From NCBI RefSeq assembly GCF_003573545.1, contig NZ_QWET01000018.1, forward strand, positions 32,545-96,544: a stretch of 64,000 nt of DNA, written 5' to 3'. Below the pieces are notes generated by a model. That model made no database searches. It saw only the letters and a list, made by a program, of their open reading frames with translations, and had not been told where the DNA came from. The DNA comes from Mariniphaga sediminis. GTDB lineage: Bacteria > Bacteroidota > Bacteroidia > Bacteroidales > Prolixibacteraceae. The translations under genes and the position numbers were made by a program. Shown here in pieces: positions 52,624 to 62,080 of this stretch (position 1 is the stretch's first letter; every line of letters begins with the position of its first letter).

Positions 52624-53149
52624 AGCCCAACATTTATTGGTGGGAGGACTGTTTTTATAACGCAGCCTTTTCGGAGGCAATTACCATGGAAGGTTTTTCG
52701 TTTAGGTGGTCTAAAGATTGTAAAAAAGATACCTGTTTTAGCAAACAATTTTTTGTAGTGTTCAGGATTTGTATCATTGCTGTTTAGGTACCAACCCGTC
52801 TGAATTGTAAGCGGTTTATAAGAGTGTAAGAAGGAGCATTCTCCTTTTTTGTTATGACGATTTTATTGATTCTATGTGATGAAACCTGTCGCACCTTGTT
52901 TCTTCGTAAATAAAAAAACACAGAATAACACCCATTTTCCCGGTCTCCGTCTGAAAATTTCAGAGGATTGAGTAGAATCAGTGCTATCTGTGTTCGTGTT
53001 ACGGACAAAATATTATCTGTTGGCTCCTTTTTATATGTAGTTTGCGACGGTTTTCCCAGCTCTTTCTATTTGTTGCTCTTGATAGAATTTTTGAAATTGA
53101 AAAAACTATCTTGCGGCGTCCCTGATGAATAATGTCAGTCTGTTGAAAT
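52624..53149. other. Long intergenic region with a terminator
   Basis: 526 bases between a plus-strand methyltransferase gene and the minus-strand 3' end of a VOC gene. A terminator lies at 52831-52850. A 74-codon minus-strand frame (52784-53008) has no recognisable family. The remainder shows nothing I can support. Confidence 0.5.
52831..52850 (+). terminator. Intrinsic terminator
   Basis: AAGGAG (52831-52836), CATT, CTCCTT (52841-52846), then more T's. The stem can extend by three further pairs, one a G-U. It lies about 210 bases after the methyltransferase stop; the distance makes it possible that it ends another short transcript. Confidence 0.55.
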
Positions 53150-53995
53150 TTACTCAGCAGCAATCAATAGTTTCTCAATATCAAATTTTTTCATTTGAAT
53201 GAATGCCTGCACCACGGCCTGCCCCTTTTCGGGGTCGTTTACCAGTTTTTGTAAAACAGCCGGGATGATTTGCCATGAAACGCCATATTTGTCTTTGAGC
53301 CAGCCACACTGTTCGGCTTCCGGCACAGCAGACATCCTGCTCCAGTAATAGTCGATCTCCTCCTGCGTTTCGCATTCTACCACCAATGAAATGCCTTCAT
53401 TGAAATCAAAGCCGTGGGGAAGGGAACTGTCCATAGCCATCATAACATAGTTGTCTATGCTAAACTGTGCATGTTTTACATAACCTTCCACATCGTCTTC
53501 TTCTTCCTTGTATTTCAGGATTCCGGTGACCGATGAGTCTTTGAATATCGAAGTGTAATACCCGATGGCTTCTTCTGCTTTGCCGGCTTTATCCCCTGTA
53601 AACATTAGGGTAGGGGAGAATTTTTGTCCGACATCCGTCATTTTTCCAAACGACAGTTGCCAGCTAATGCCGTATTTATCCTGAATCCATCCATACTTTT
53701 TGCTCCATGGATATTCGTCGAGGGGCATCAGTACATTCCCCTCTTCCGAAAGTTTTTCCCAGGCATCGTCTGTCTCCTGCTCCGTTTCATACACTACAAA
53801 AAAAGAGATAGACGGGTTGGGTTTAAATTTCGGTCCGCCGTTGATACACATAAATTTTTGCCCGGCAGTTTCAACAATACTCACAAAGTGGTTTTCGTCG
53901 GTTATTTCAGCGCCGAATACGGTGCAATAAAATTCTGCCGCTTCTTTTGCTTTCTGGTCAAACCAGAGGCAGGGATAAATCGGTTGTTTCATCAT
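53150..53995 (-). CDS. Two-domain VOC/PhnB-like protein
   Basis: 281-residue tandem VOC (glyoxalase/bleomycin-resistance) protein with two PhnB-like halves: IYPCLWFDQKAKEAAEFYCTVFG at the start and FSPTLMFTGDKAGKAEEAIGYYTSIF at about residue 128, shown here by their ends PCLWFDQKAKEAAEFY and KAEEAIGYYTSIF. Each half has a KYGxxW(Q) end strand (DKYGISWQLS, DKYGVSWQII). Members are annotated 3-demethylubiquinone-9 methyltransferase, a name without support. It overlaps the following VOC gene by 4 bases. Probably cytosolic; ligand unknown. Confidence 0.85.
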   Translation of the reverse strand: MMKQPIYPCLWFDQKAKEAAEFYCTVFGAEITDENHFVSIVETAGQKFMCINGGPKFKPNPSISFFVVYETEQETDDAWEKLSEEGNVLMPLDEYPWSKKYGWIQDKYGISWQLSFGKMTDVGQKFSPTLMFTGDKAGKAEEAIGYYTSIFKDSSVTGILKYKEEEDDVEGYVKHAQFSIDNYVMMAMDSSLPHGFDFNEGISLVVECETQEEIDYYWSRMSAVPEAEQCGWLKDKYGVSWQIIPAVLQKLVNDPEKGQAVVQAFIQMKKFDIEKLLIAAE

Positions 53996-54435
53996 GCTGA
54001 TTTTTCCTGACAGTTAAACATCCACCGTACGCCAAATTTATCCTGGCATGCTCCGTAATAATCGCCCCAAAACATGTCTTGCAGTTCCTGTTCTACCACA
54101 CCACCTTTCGATAGGGCGTTGAAAAGCTTTTCGGTTTCTTTTCTTGTATCGGGTTGCAGGTTGATATAAAAATTATTTCCCTGGTTTATTTTAAAACCCA
54201 TCGACTCAGGGGCATCAGAGCTCATTAAAACGTAACCTCCGAGAATGGGCAATGACACATGCATGATCAGGTCTTTGTCTTCTTCCGGTAGAGAGGGCAT
54301 GCCTTCCTGTGGCGGAACATCTTTAAAACGCATAAAGCCTTCGCCCATCAGTTCGGTCCCGAAAACAGATTTGTAAAAATTAAATGCATCTTCGGTTTGG
54401 CGTTGAAAATTCAGATAGATACTTACGCTTGCCAT
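53992..54435 (-). CDS. VOC/PhnB-like protein
   Basis: 147-residue single VOC protein: SIYLNFQRQTEDAFNFYKSVFG opening, shown by LNFQRQTEDAFNFYKSVFG, then KDLIMHVSLPILGGYVLMSSD and DKFGVRWMFNC at the end. Overlaps the tandem VOC gene by 4 bases and lies 27 bases after the SRPBCC gene, so the three form an operon. Ligand unknown. Confidence 0.85.
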   Translation of the reverse strand: MASVSIYLNFQRQTEDAFNFYKSVFGTELMGEGFMRFKDVPPQEGMPSLPEEDKDLIMHVSLPILGGYVLMSSDAPESMGFKINQGNNFYINLQPDTRKETEKLFNALSKGGVVEQELQDMFWGDYYGACQDKFGVRWMFNCQEKSA

Positions 54436-54462
54436 AATGTTTGTTTTAAATGGTTAATAATG

Positions 54463-55341
54463 TTATTGTTCGCAGATTTCTTTCAGTGTATTAAGTGCCT
54501 GGGGCCAGGTGTTCGAAAAGAATGAAACCATCTGTTCATCCATCGAACCGGAATTAAATTCCAGATTAACAGAAAGTAAGGTGTCTCCGTTTTGTTCGGT
54601 AAAGGAATAATTCTCCAATCCTCCGGCCCAGGATTCCACTTTGGGGCCTGATGTTATTTCCCGGCCATCTTCAATAATTCCAAGATGTTCAATGCTGATA
54701 AAACGGTTGGGAATATTCTCCCTGATACGGCTAACCATTCCCCCTTTATTGCCTTGCTCATCGTTTCCGATAAAAAGAATTTTTGCTCCCTTTTCCCATG
54801 AGCCTTTGAAATGCGAGGTGGGATTGAATATGTGGGTCCATTTGCGAAAAGTTTTATCGGCCAGCATGGTTTCAAAAACATTTTCGGGTTTGGCGTTGAT
54901 GACGATTTCGAAATGCAGTTTTTCCTTTGCTTCCAACTTCTCTGCATATTTTTTAAAATTATTCAGGATTGCCTGCCAGCCGCTGCGTTGCATTTCAACC
55001 GGGTTAATGTCTTCTGTGTCGAAAGCTTCGATTACTTTGGTAGTGGCACCGTTGTTTTTGAAAACAACGGATACTTTTCTACCGTCTTCAAGGGTGTATG
55101 CCATTCGTTCGTTGGGGATTACTTCATCATAAGTTCCTTCAAAATCAAACCCGACACTTCCGTCTTTGGCTTCCATGCGTGCCTTTAGTTTTCCGCCCAC
55201 ACGCAGGTCATTTTCAGCTTTGGGACAATGCCAGTCATCTACGGCATAATTCCAGTGAATAATGTGTTGTGGGTCAGTCCACAAATTCCATACTTTTTCA
55301 ACAGGGAGATCGACACTCGTTTCTATAATGATTGTTTTCAT
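54463..55341 (-). CDS. Tandem SRPBCC/AHSA1-domain protein
   Basis: 292-residue protein with two START-like AHSA1 folds. The first (1-140) has IETSVDLPVEKVWNLWTDPQ and HWNYAVDDWHCPKAENDL; the second (148-292) has FEIVINAKPENVFETMLAD and ENYSFTEQNGDTLLSVNLEF. These bind hydrophobic ligands. It heads the SRPBCC-VOC-VOC operon, a combination common in soil and marine bacteria, though its function is unknown. No consensus promoter visible upstream. Confidence 0.85.
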   Translation of the reverse strand: MKTIIIETSVDLPVEKVWNLWTDPQHIIHWNYAVDDWHCPKAENDLRVGGKLKARMEAKDGSVGFDFEGTYDEVIPNERMAYTLEDGRKVSVVFKNNGATTKVIEAFDTEDINPVEMQRSGWQAILNNFKKYAEKLEAKEKLHFEIVINAKPENVFETMLADKTFRKWTHIFNPTSHFKGSWEKGAKILFIGNDEQGNKGGMVSRIRENIPNRFISIEHLGIIEDGREITSGPKVESWAGGLENYSFTEQNGDTLLSVNLEFNSGSMDEQMVSFFSNTWPQALNTLKEICEQ

Positions 55342-55608
55342 TGCTTTTAATTCTTTAAGATCAGATTTACCAATTTGCCATCATCATGTTTCTGTTCATT
55401 CCTGATTTGTATTGTCATGCGTTTTTGTATACAAATTTTAGTTTAATTTGGTTTTTCAAAGATAAAAAGGTATTTTATTATTCCGGATGTGTAAAAACGT
55501 CAAACTACAGGGCTGATTGCGACAATATTGTTTTATATTTCAGTCTTATAATAGAAACATTTTTTTAGGCTCACAGGTTCAGCCTTGAAGTATTTTAAGA
55601 AACTAGGG

Positions 55609-56232
55609 ATGAAGGGAATGACAGAAAAAACTTCCATAAAAAAGAAAGGGAGTGAATCGGATAAAAAGGAATTACCCGTTATTTCTTTTGAAACAGCCGA
55701 AGAATGGAGAAACTGGCTGGAAAAAAATCATACTAATGAAAAGGGGATATGGTTAAGGATGTATAAAAAAGGTTCGGGAAAACCTACCATTAGCTATGCC
55801 CTGGCATTAGATGAAGCACTTTGTTATGGATGGATTGACGGGCAGATGAAAAAGTATGATGTCGAATCGTACCTGCAAAAATTTACCCCCCGGCGCCCCC
55901 GAAGTACCTGGTCGAAAAAGAATGTAGGGCATATCGAACGCCTGGAAAAAGAGGGAAAGATGCAGCCCTCGGGACGCAAAGAAGTGGAAAAGGCAAAAGC
56001 TGACGGCAGGTGGGAAAGAGCTTATGACTCTCCAAAGAATATGGAAGTTCCTGATGATTTTATAGCTGAACTTTCAAAGGATAAAAAGGCGCTGGCTTTT
56101 TTTGAGTCGCTGAACAAAACCAACAGGTATGCTATAGCCTGGCGACTTCAAAGTGCCAAAAAGCCGGAAACAAGAGAAAGACGAAAAGAAGTGATGCTTG
56201 AAATGATGGCAAGGAGGGAAAAGTTCCACTGA
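55609..56232 (+). CDS. YdeI/OmpD-associated-family protein
   Basis: 207-residue protein of the YdeI family (bacteriocin-protection and OmpD-associated type). FETAEEWRNWLEKNHTNEKG, ALDEALCYGWIDGQMKK and KFTPRRPRSTWSKKNVGHIE are conserved. The frame is open from a TTG at 55585; the ATGs at 55609 and 55618 are preferred, since GAAGGGA lies between them. No signal peptide. Family members affect resistance to cationic antimicrobial peptides, but the mechanism is not established. Confidence 0.82.
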   Translation: MKGMTEKTSIKKKGSESDKKELPVISFETAEEWRNWLEKNHTNEKGIWLRMYKKGSGKPTISYALALDEALCYGWIDGQMKKYDVESYLQKFTPRRPRSTWSKKNVGHIERLEKEGKMQPSGRKEVEKAKADGRWERAYDSPKNMEVPDDFIAELSKDKKALAFFESLNKTNRYAIAWRLQSAKKPETRERRKEVMLEMMARREKFH

Positions 56233-56579
56233 TTTTCGAATTATTTTCCCCGGTACATTTTTGTCTTTTTTGGGCGTTTTGTTTTGGGGTTCTTCCGGGT
56301 AATCCTATCCTTGTTGCCGGTATAACATGGAAAATTATCTGCAGGATTCATAATCTTTCCAAATCGATATTGTCGAATGTTTACATTACAATTTGTTATG
56401 ATGATGCCGTAATCTGATTGCAGATTCCCTGGTAATACCGGTTTTCATTTTTTAAGCTACATGGGTATTTATCAGAATTTTTCAAGTTCAATTATCCATC
56501 AGTTCGGAATAACAACAGGTAACAAAAATCATTATTCTCATAATAAATGTGGATAGTACAAAATTTCTATTTTTGCAAA
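56233..56579. other. Intergenic region upstream of the second sigma gene
   Basis: 347 bases, AT-rich. It contains the -7-like TATTTTTG at 56569-56576 close to the start codon. No open frame. No inverted repeat of note. Confidence 0.5.
56569..56576 (+). promoter_or_regulatory. -7 element directly before the second ECF sigma gene
   Basis: TATTTTTG matches TAnnTTTG exactly, but lies only 3 bases before the ATG at 56580. If used, the transcript would start at or in the ATG (leaderless). A chance match is the alternative. Confidence 0.3.
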
Positions 56580-57149
56580 ATGGCAGACCTGCAGGAAAAA
56601 ACAAGAGTGGTATTCTCCGATGGGGATGAGATAATCCTTAAAGATTTCTTTTATACCAATTACCCTGTATTTAGCTCTTTTGCTGCAAAATATATTTCCG
56701 ACTCTGTCATCTGTGAAGATATTGTTCAGGACATCTTTATTAAGTTTTGGGAAAACAGAAAAACCTTCTTTAATATCTACTCTGTTAAAGCCTTCTTCTA
56801 TAAATCAATCCGTAATTCTTGTCTGGATTATATTAAACATGAAAAGGTAAAGGATAAATACATTCAGTATAATATTCATCATGAAAACTCACCCCAATCC
56901 TTTTGGGAGGAAGTAATTAGAAAAGAAGCTCACAGTATCGTTTACAGGGAGATTAATAAACTTCCTGAAATGGGAAAGAATGTTCTGTTACTTGCCTTAG
57001 AGGAGAAAAGTAATGAAGAAATTGCCCAGGAATTAGGCATTGCTGTTAACACCGTTAAAACCCATAAATCCAGGGCCTATCAGCTCCTTCGTAAAAAATT
57101 AAGTGGTCTTGTATTGTACTTAATATTGTTGAATGAGAAGTGTTTATAA
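56580..57149 (+). CDS. ECF RNA polymerase sigma-70 factor (second PUL)
   Basis: 189-residue ECF sigma factor. Region 2 is at about 28-90 (DSVICEDIVQDIFIKFWENR). Region 4 is at about 125-180 with the helix-turn-helix LALEEKSNEEIAQELGIAVNTVKTHK, shown here by EEIAQELGIAVNTVKTHK. It precedes FecR and an STN-domain SusC, as in the first locus. The frame extends upstream to 56547, but MADLQEKT is the natural start. Confidence 0.92.
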   Translation: MADLQEKTRVVFSDGDEIILKDFFYTNYPVFSSFAAKYISDSVICEDIVQDIFIKFWENRKTFFNIYSVKAFFYKSIRNSCLDYIKHEKVKDKYIQYNIHHENSPQSFWEEVIRKEAHSIVYREINKLPEMGKNVLLLALEEKSNEEIAQELGIAVNTVKTHKSRAYQLLRKKLSGLVLYLILLNEKCL

Positions 57150-57371
57150 GGCTTGACTTCATTTTGTGTGTATTTTTTTTAAATACTGTGTAGTCCCATT
57201 TTTCCAGTTTGTCGTTATAAAATGAGTTAGGGGAGATTTTGTTTACCTGGCTACCATATCAATGGTAAGGAGTAGGAAGTGAAACAGGCATGATTAAATT
57301 AATACCTAAGTAAATTATTAATATCGTGGGAGTTTAATCTTATGCCTTAGGGAATAAACAATTTTAATCAG

Positions 57372-58559
57372 ATGAGTAGTTTTTTTGAAGTACTAAAAAC
57401 AGGAACTTTAATTGGAAAATATCTAACAGGAAAAGAAACTGAAAAGGAACAGAAACTGTTGCATGAGTGGATAGATGAAAAGGAAGAGAATAAGACGCTG
57501 TTTGATTCCATTAGAGATGAAAAACAATTAGTAAATTCCATAAAAGAATATGACCAGTTCAGTCCGGATGTTGCGTGGAAAAGATACAGCCAATCCATTA
57601 CAAAACAGTCAAGAAAAGAAATGTACTTCCGCTGGAAGGTCGCAGCTTCAATCATTGTAATTGTTACACTCTCTGTAGTGGTACTGTTTAACAATTTTCC
57701 CCAAAAAGAACCAGTGGTTGCAGAAGTTACGCAGCCTATTCTTCCCGGAGAACCAAAGGCCTTTATTGAATTTTGTGGCGGGGCAAAATTTGATCTGCAG
57801 AACCTGGACGGTGAACAACAGGAGAAGCTGGCCCGGGACGCAGGAATTGTAGTGGATGGCATTACTGTAATAAAATCGAAAGTAAACGAAGCAGAAAGCA
57901 GACCTGAAATATTGGCGATTGTAACTCCACGGGGAGGCGAGTATAAAATGGTTCTGGATGACGGTACGCAGGTCTGGTTAAATGCTGACTCCCGAATGGA
58001 ATTTCCAAATAAATTCAGTGAATACGAGCGTAAAGTAAAGCTTTCAGGTGAAGCTTTTTTTAGTGTGTCAAAAGATGCTACCCGCCCTTTTATTGTCAGC
58101 TTAAATGGTATGGAGGTAGAAGTTTTAGGTACTGAGTTTAATATTTCAGCATATGGAGATGACGCTCAGATACAAACAACATTGGTTGAAGGGAAGGTCT
58201 CAGTAAAAAGCATGCAGGAACCAGACGGGATACAGAATATTCTCCTCCCGGGAGAACAAGCCAGTTTTAATAAATGCAACAATGTGATAAGTATACGGCA
58301 GGTAGATGTTCTCCAATTCATTTCCTGGAGAGATGGCCGGTTTGTTTTTAGCTATCAAACGCTTGGTGAGATTACAAAAGTTTTGGAGCGCTGGTACGAT
58401 GTTGATTTTGTTTTTGCCAGCAATGAGTTGAAAGATATTCCCTTCTCCGGTGAGTTTCTACGCTACGAAAATATTGAAAAGGTATATGAGATAATCAGAA
58501 AAACAGGGACAAAACTTAATTTTAAACAAAATGGAAGAACAATAGAAATAAGCAATTAA
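57372..58559 (+). CDS. FecR-family anti-sigma factor (second PUL)
   Basis: 395-residue inner-membrane anti-sigma factor. Cytoplasmic part 1-85, transmembrane helix about 87-107 (ASIIVIVTLSVVVLF), periplasmic FecR domain about 190-290 (LDDGTQVWLNADSRMEFPNK, then LSGEAFFSVSKDATRPF), and DUF4974 C-terminus about 315-395. It lies 222 bases after the sigma gene; in the first locus the gap is 38 bases. The gap has no -7 match that I trust. Confidence 0.92.
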   Translation: MSSFFEVLKTGTLIGKYLTGKETEKEQKLLHEWIDEKEENKTLFDSIRDEKQLVNSIKEYDQFSPDVAWKRYSQSITKQSRKEMYFRWKVAASIIVIVTLSVVVLFNNFPQKEPVVAEVTQPILPGEPKAFIEFCGGAKFDLQNLDGEQQEKLARDAGIVVDGITVIKSKVNEAESRPEILAIVTPRGGEYKMVLDDGTQVWLNADSRMEFPNKFSEYERKVKLSGEAFFSVSKDATRPFIVSLNGMEVEVLGTEFNISAYGDDAQIQTTLVEGKVSVKSMQEPDGIQNILLPGEQASFNKCNNVISIRQVDVLQFISWRDGRFVFSYQTLGEITKVLERWYDVDFVFASNELKDIPFSGEFLRYENIEKVYEIIRKTGTKLNFKQNGRTIEISN

Positions 58560-58562
58560 AAA

Positions 58563-58600
58563 AGCCGGAGGGAAATGGCTCTTCCCTACGGCTAATTTTT
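58563..58600 (+). terminator. Intrinsic terminator-like hairpin between FecR and SusC (second PUL)
   Basis: AGCCGGAGGGAA (58563-58574) pairs with TTCCCTACGGCT (58582-58593) with one mismatch and a 7-base loop, followed by AATTTTT. A second small hairpin CCGGT/ACCGG follows at 58601-58615. It is a stronger terminator than the one in the first locus and probably sets the ratio of FecR to SusCD transcripts. Confidence 0.65.
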
Positions 58601-58647
58601 CCGGTATTAAACCGGGTATTGTTTAATATGTAATACAAAACAAAATT

Positions 58648-61600
58648 ATGAAAAAAAAATGTAGGACAAAAGCCTGTCCCAGGTTAACTGGTATATGGCT
58701 TAAAAGTGTTTTAGTTATGAAACTAACCTTACTTCTGTTATGTGTGAATACTTTTTTGGCTGTTGGGAATAGTTATTCTCAGCACACAAAATTTACACTA
58801 AAAGGTAAAGACGTTCAAATAGAAGACGTTCTTAAGGAAATTAAAGAAAAGAGTGAGTTCCGCTTTTTTTATAACCACAACCTGGTGGACGTAAAAAAAC
58901 GGGTAAACTACGATGTTGAGAATGCTACCGTTTCTGAACTCCTTAATCAGGTTCTTAACGACGCCGGTATTCAATATGAAATTGTAGATAAAACAATCAT
59001 TCTTTCTCCTAAGCCCACGTCTCATGAAAACCCGGTAGAGCAACCTCAAAAGAAAACCATTACAGGAAAAGTAACGGATGAAAAGGGATTACCGCTCCCT
59101 GGGGTTTCTATAGTAGTGAAAGGAACAACAGTGGGTATTATTACTGATTTTGACGGTAACTACACGCTTGAAATTCCTGAGGATGCAGAGATTTTGGTGT
59201 TTTCGTTTGTCGGGATGCTTCCTAAAGAAATGATAGTAGGCAATCAATCCAAAATTGATGTAATAATGGAGGAAAACACTATTGGGTTAGAAGAAGTGGT
59301 TGCCATTGGTTATGGAATGCAAAAAAAAGTAACACTGACAGGATCGATTTCATCAGTTAACACCGAAACTTTAGTGAAATCTCCTTCGGCAAGTGTAGCA
59401 AATACATTAGCCGGAAGAGTTACAGGGTTAGCAACTGTACAATATTCAGGAATGCCTGGTGCTGACGATCCGCGTATCTATGTCAGGGGGATTGGTTCAC
59501 TCTCCGCGTCAAATTCATCTCCTCTAATAATGGTTGATGGTGTAGAACGTTCATTTTCCCAATTAGATCCCAATGAAATTGAGTCGATTACTGTATTGAA
59601 AGACGCCTCTGCAACAGCCGTTTATGGTATAAGAGGGGCAAACGGAGTTATTTTAGTTACCACAAAACGTGGGGCTGCCGGGCCTCCAAAGATTTCTGTT
59701 TCTTTAAGTGCAGGATTTCAAACCCCCACAAGGTTGATTGAATATGCTGATGCATATACTTATGCTACCACCTATAACCAGGCTCAGTTGAGAGATAATC
59801 CTGATGCCGTTTTAAAATTTTCGGATGAAGCTATTTCTGCATTTAAAAATCATTCAGATCCAATAATCTATCCTGATATGGATTGGCCATCCTATATATT
59901 TAAACCTGCCTCTTTTCAAACTACTGAAAACATTAATATATCAGGAGGGACTGAGAATGTAAAATATTTTGTCTCCTTTGGATATCTCCAGCAAGATGGT
60001 ATGTTTAAAACATTTGGGTTAAACTATGATTATAATTTTGGTTATGAAAGATATAATTACAGAGCGAACCTGGATATTGATATAACTAAAACCACAAAAA
60101 TTTCATTAACTGCAGGGGGCCGGGCTGAAATACGTGAGGAACCCTATCAACCAGGCGGTATGGGGTGGACAACCGATGCCCTTTTTGAATATATGAACTG
60201 GGCTACTCCGTTTACCGGACCTGGTATTATAGATGGAAAATATGTTCGGAGTGGGAACACTTATATATCCGGGGCAAAATATGATGCATTAGACCATTTT
60301 TATAATATGGGAACTACCAGGATGACAAGAAACATCCTAAACCTTGATATTGCATTAGAACAAAATCTGGAATTTATTACAAAAGGACTTTCTTTTAAAG
60401 TTAAGTATGCCAATAATAGTAATTACAATCAAACGAAAAGCAGACGTACTTCCAGGGCATATTACGAACCCTATTTTGAAAAAGATCTTGATCCGACCCG
60501 ACCTGAAAGCAGAGAGATCATTTATAAAAAATATGGTTCAGATGGTATTCTAGATTATAGTGAAGCATATAGTAAAGCCAGGGACTGGTATTTTGAGAGT
60601 AGTTTCTTCTATAATAGAGGCTTTGGAGACCATAATTTAACAGGCCTGTTACTTTATAATGCAAAAAAGATTTTTTATCCGGGTGTTTATACAGACATTC
60701 CCCTTGGTTACGTGGGGATAGTAGGCAGAATTACCTATGATTACATGACCAAATACATGATGGATCTTAACGTAGGATACAACGGTTCAGAGAATTTTGC
60801 TCCAGGGAAACGTTTTGGCTTTTTTCCAGCAGTTTCACTTGGGTGGATATTAACAGAGGAAAACTTTATGAAAAATCTTTCTTTCGTCGATTATTTTAAG
60901 TTGAGAGCTTCGTATGGTATCGTTGGAAATGACAGGCAGGGAAGTAACAGGTTCCTTTATTTGCCGGATAGTTATAGTGCCAATTCAGGAGGATATAATT
61001 TTGGAATAGATAATCCGGGAAATAGGATAACTGCTTCTGAAGGAAAGGTTGGAAATCCTTATGTTTCCTGGGAAAAGGCAAAAAAGAAGAATATCGGATT
61101 TGATTTAAAGGTTATCGAAGGCAAGCTGGGAGTGTCGGTTGACCTGTTTGATGAGTACCGGGATAATATACTTGCAACACGTCAAACAGTTCCTCAATTT
61201 GTTGCAATAAATCTACCTGCGCTAAATATTGGAGAGGTAGAAAATAAAGGATATGAATTGGAACTTAGTTGGAATGACAAAATTAAAAATTTTGGGTACT
61301 CCGTTAATTTGAACATGTCCTATTCACATAATAAGGTCCTTTTTAAAGATGAAATACCCAAAAGATATAATTGGCTTCAAGAAACAGGGCAGTCTGTAGG
61401 ACAACGTTTCGGGCTTATTTTTGACGGGTTTTGGACCGCGGAAGATATGGCGCATCTTTCTGACTTCCCTGATCACACCATTATGCCTAGTCCGGGAGAT
61501 ATGCGATATAAAGATCTCAATGATGATGGAAAAATTGATAATTATGACAGGGCGCCCATCGGTTATCCTGAATATCCGGCTTATGTTTTCGGGGCTAATA

Positions 61601-62058
61601 TTGGACTGAGTTACAAAAATTTTGATCTCACCATGTTAATTTCAGGAGCTACACATACTTCCCGAAATTTAAGTGATTTATATCGTACAGCTTTTGGAGA
61701 TACAAAGGATAAAGCACTTTTACAATATATGGTTGATGAACAGTGGACTCCGGAAAAAGGAAATACTGCTGGATATCCACGTATCGGATTGGCAGGGAGT
61801 GTTGGCAACAATATGCAAGATTCTGATTTCTGGATGAAAGATGCCTCCTATCTCAGGTTGAAGAATGCAGAATTAGGATACAGCTTTAATTTACCTCCTC
61901 AAAATCGATTAGGTATTAGTGATTTAAGAGTATTTATCAATGGGTACAACCTACTTACATTTGATAAACTGGATATTATTGATCCTGAAGCTTCAGGATA
62001 TGACATGGATTATTTATTAATGAAGATTTTCAATATGGGTGTTTCAGTCAAATTTTAA
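58648..62058 (+). CDS. SusC/RagA TonB-dependent transporter with STN domain (second PUL)
   Basis: 1136-residue outer-membrane transporter. Signal region ends about residue 45 (GNSYSQH), then STN signalling domain at about 48-115, CarboxypepD-like domain at about 133-200 (GTTVGIITDFDGNY), TonB-linked plug from about 212 (EEVVAIGYGMQKK), and barrel to residue 1136. It starts 88 bases after FecR, with a hairpin in between. Alternative start at 58717 (MKLTLLLLCVN). The transporter differs clearly in sequence from the first SusC, so it probably takes another glycan. Confidence 0.95.
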   Translation: MKKKCRTKACPRLTGIWLKSVLVMKLTLLLLCVNTFLAVGNSYSQHTKFTLKGKDVQIEDVLKEIKEKSEFRFFYNHNLVDVKKRVNYDVENATVSELLNQVLNDAGIQYEIVDKTIILSPKPTSHENPVEQPQKKTITGKVTDEKGLPLPGVSIVVKGTTVGIITDFDGNYTLEIPEDAEILVFSFVGMLPKEMIVGNQSKIDVIMEENTIGLEEVVAIGYGMQKKVTLTGSISSVNTETLVKSPSASVANTLAGRVTGLATVQYSGMPGADDPRIYVRGIGSLSASNSSPLIMVDGVERSFSQLDPNEIESITVLKDASATAVYGIRGANGVILVTTKRGAAGPPKISVSLSAGFQTPTRLIEYADAYTYATTYNQAQLRDNPDAVLKFSDEAISAFKNHSDPIIYPDMDWPSYIFKPASFQTTENINISGGTENVKYFVSFGYLQQDGMFKTFGLNYDYNFGYERYNYRANLDIDITKTTKISLTAGGRAEIREEPYQPGGMGWTTDALFEYMNWATPFTGPGIIDGKYVRSGNTYISGAKYDALDHFYNMGTTRMTRNILNLDIALEQNLEFITKGLSFKVKYANNSNYNQTKSRRTSRAYYEPYFEKDLDPTRPESREIIYKKYGSDGILDYSEAYSKARDWYFESSFFYNRGFGDHNLTGLLLYNAKKIFYPGVYTDIPLGYVGIVGRITYDYMTKYMMDLNVGYNGSENFAPGKRFGFFPAVSLGWILTEENFMKNLSFVDYFKLRASYGIVGNDRQGSNRFLYLPDSYSANSGGYNFGIDNPGNRITASEGKVGNPYVSWEKAKKKNIGFDLKVIEGKLGVSVDLFDEYRDNILATRQTVPQFVAINLPALNIGEVENKGYELELSWNDKIKNFGYSVNLNMSYSHNKVLFKDEIPKRYNWLQETGQSVGQRFGLIFDGFWTAEDMAHLSDFPDHTIMPSPGDMRYKDLNDDGKIDNYDRAPIGYPEYPAYVFGANIGLSYKNFDLTMLISGATHTSRNLSDLYRTAFGDTKDKALLQYMVDEQWTPEKGNTAGYPRIGLAGSVGNNMQDSDFWMKDASYLRLKNAELGYSFNLPPQNRLGISDLRVFINGYNLLTFDKLDIIDPEASGYDMDYLLMKIFNMGVSVKF

Positions 62059-62080
62059 GAACAATAAAATAAATCACGCA

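Noticed and set aside
52784..53008. 74-codon minus-strand frame in a 526-base gap
   Set aside because: A terminator-like hairpin lies inside it and no motif is visible.
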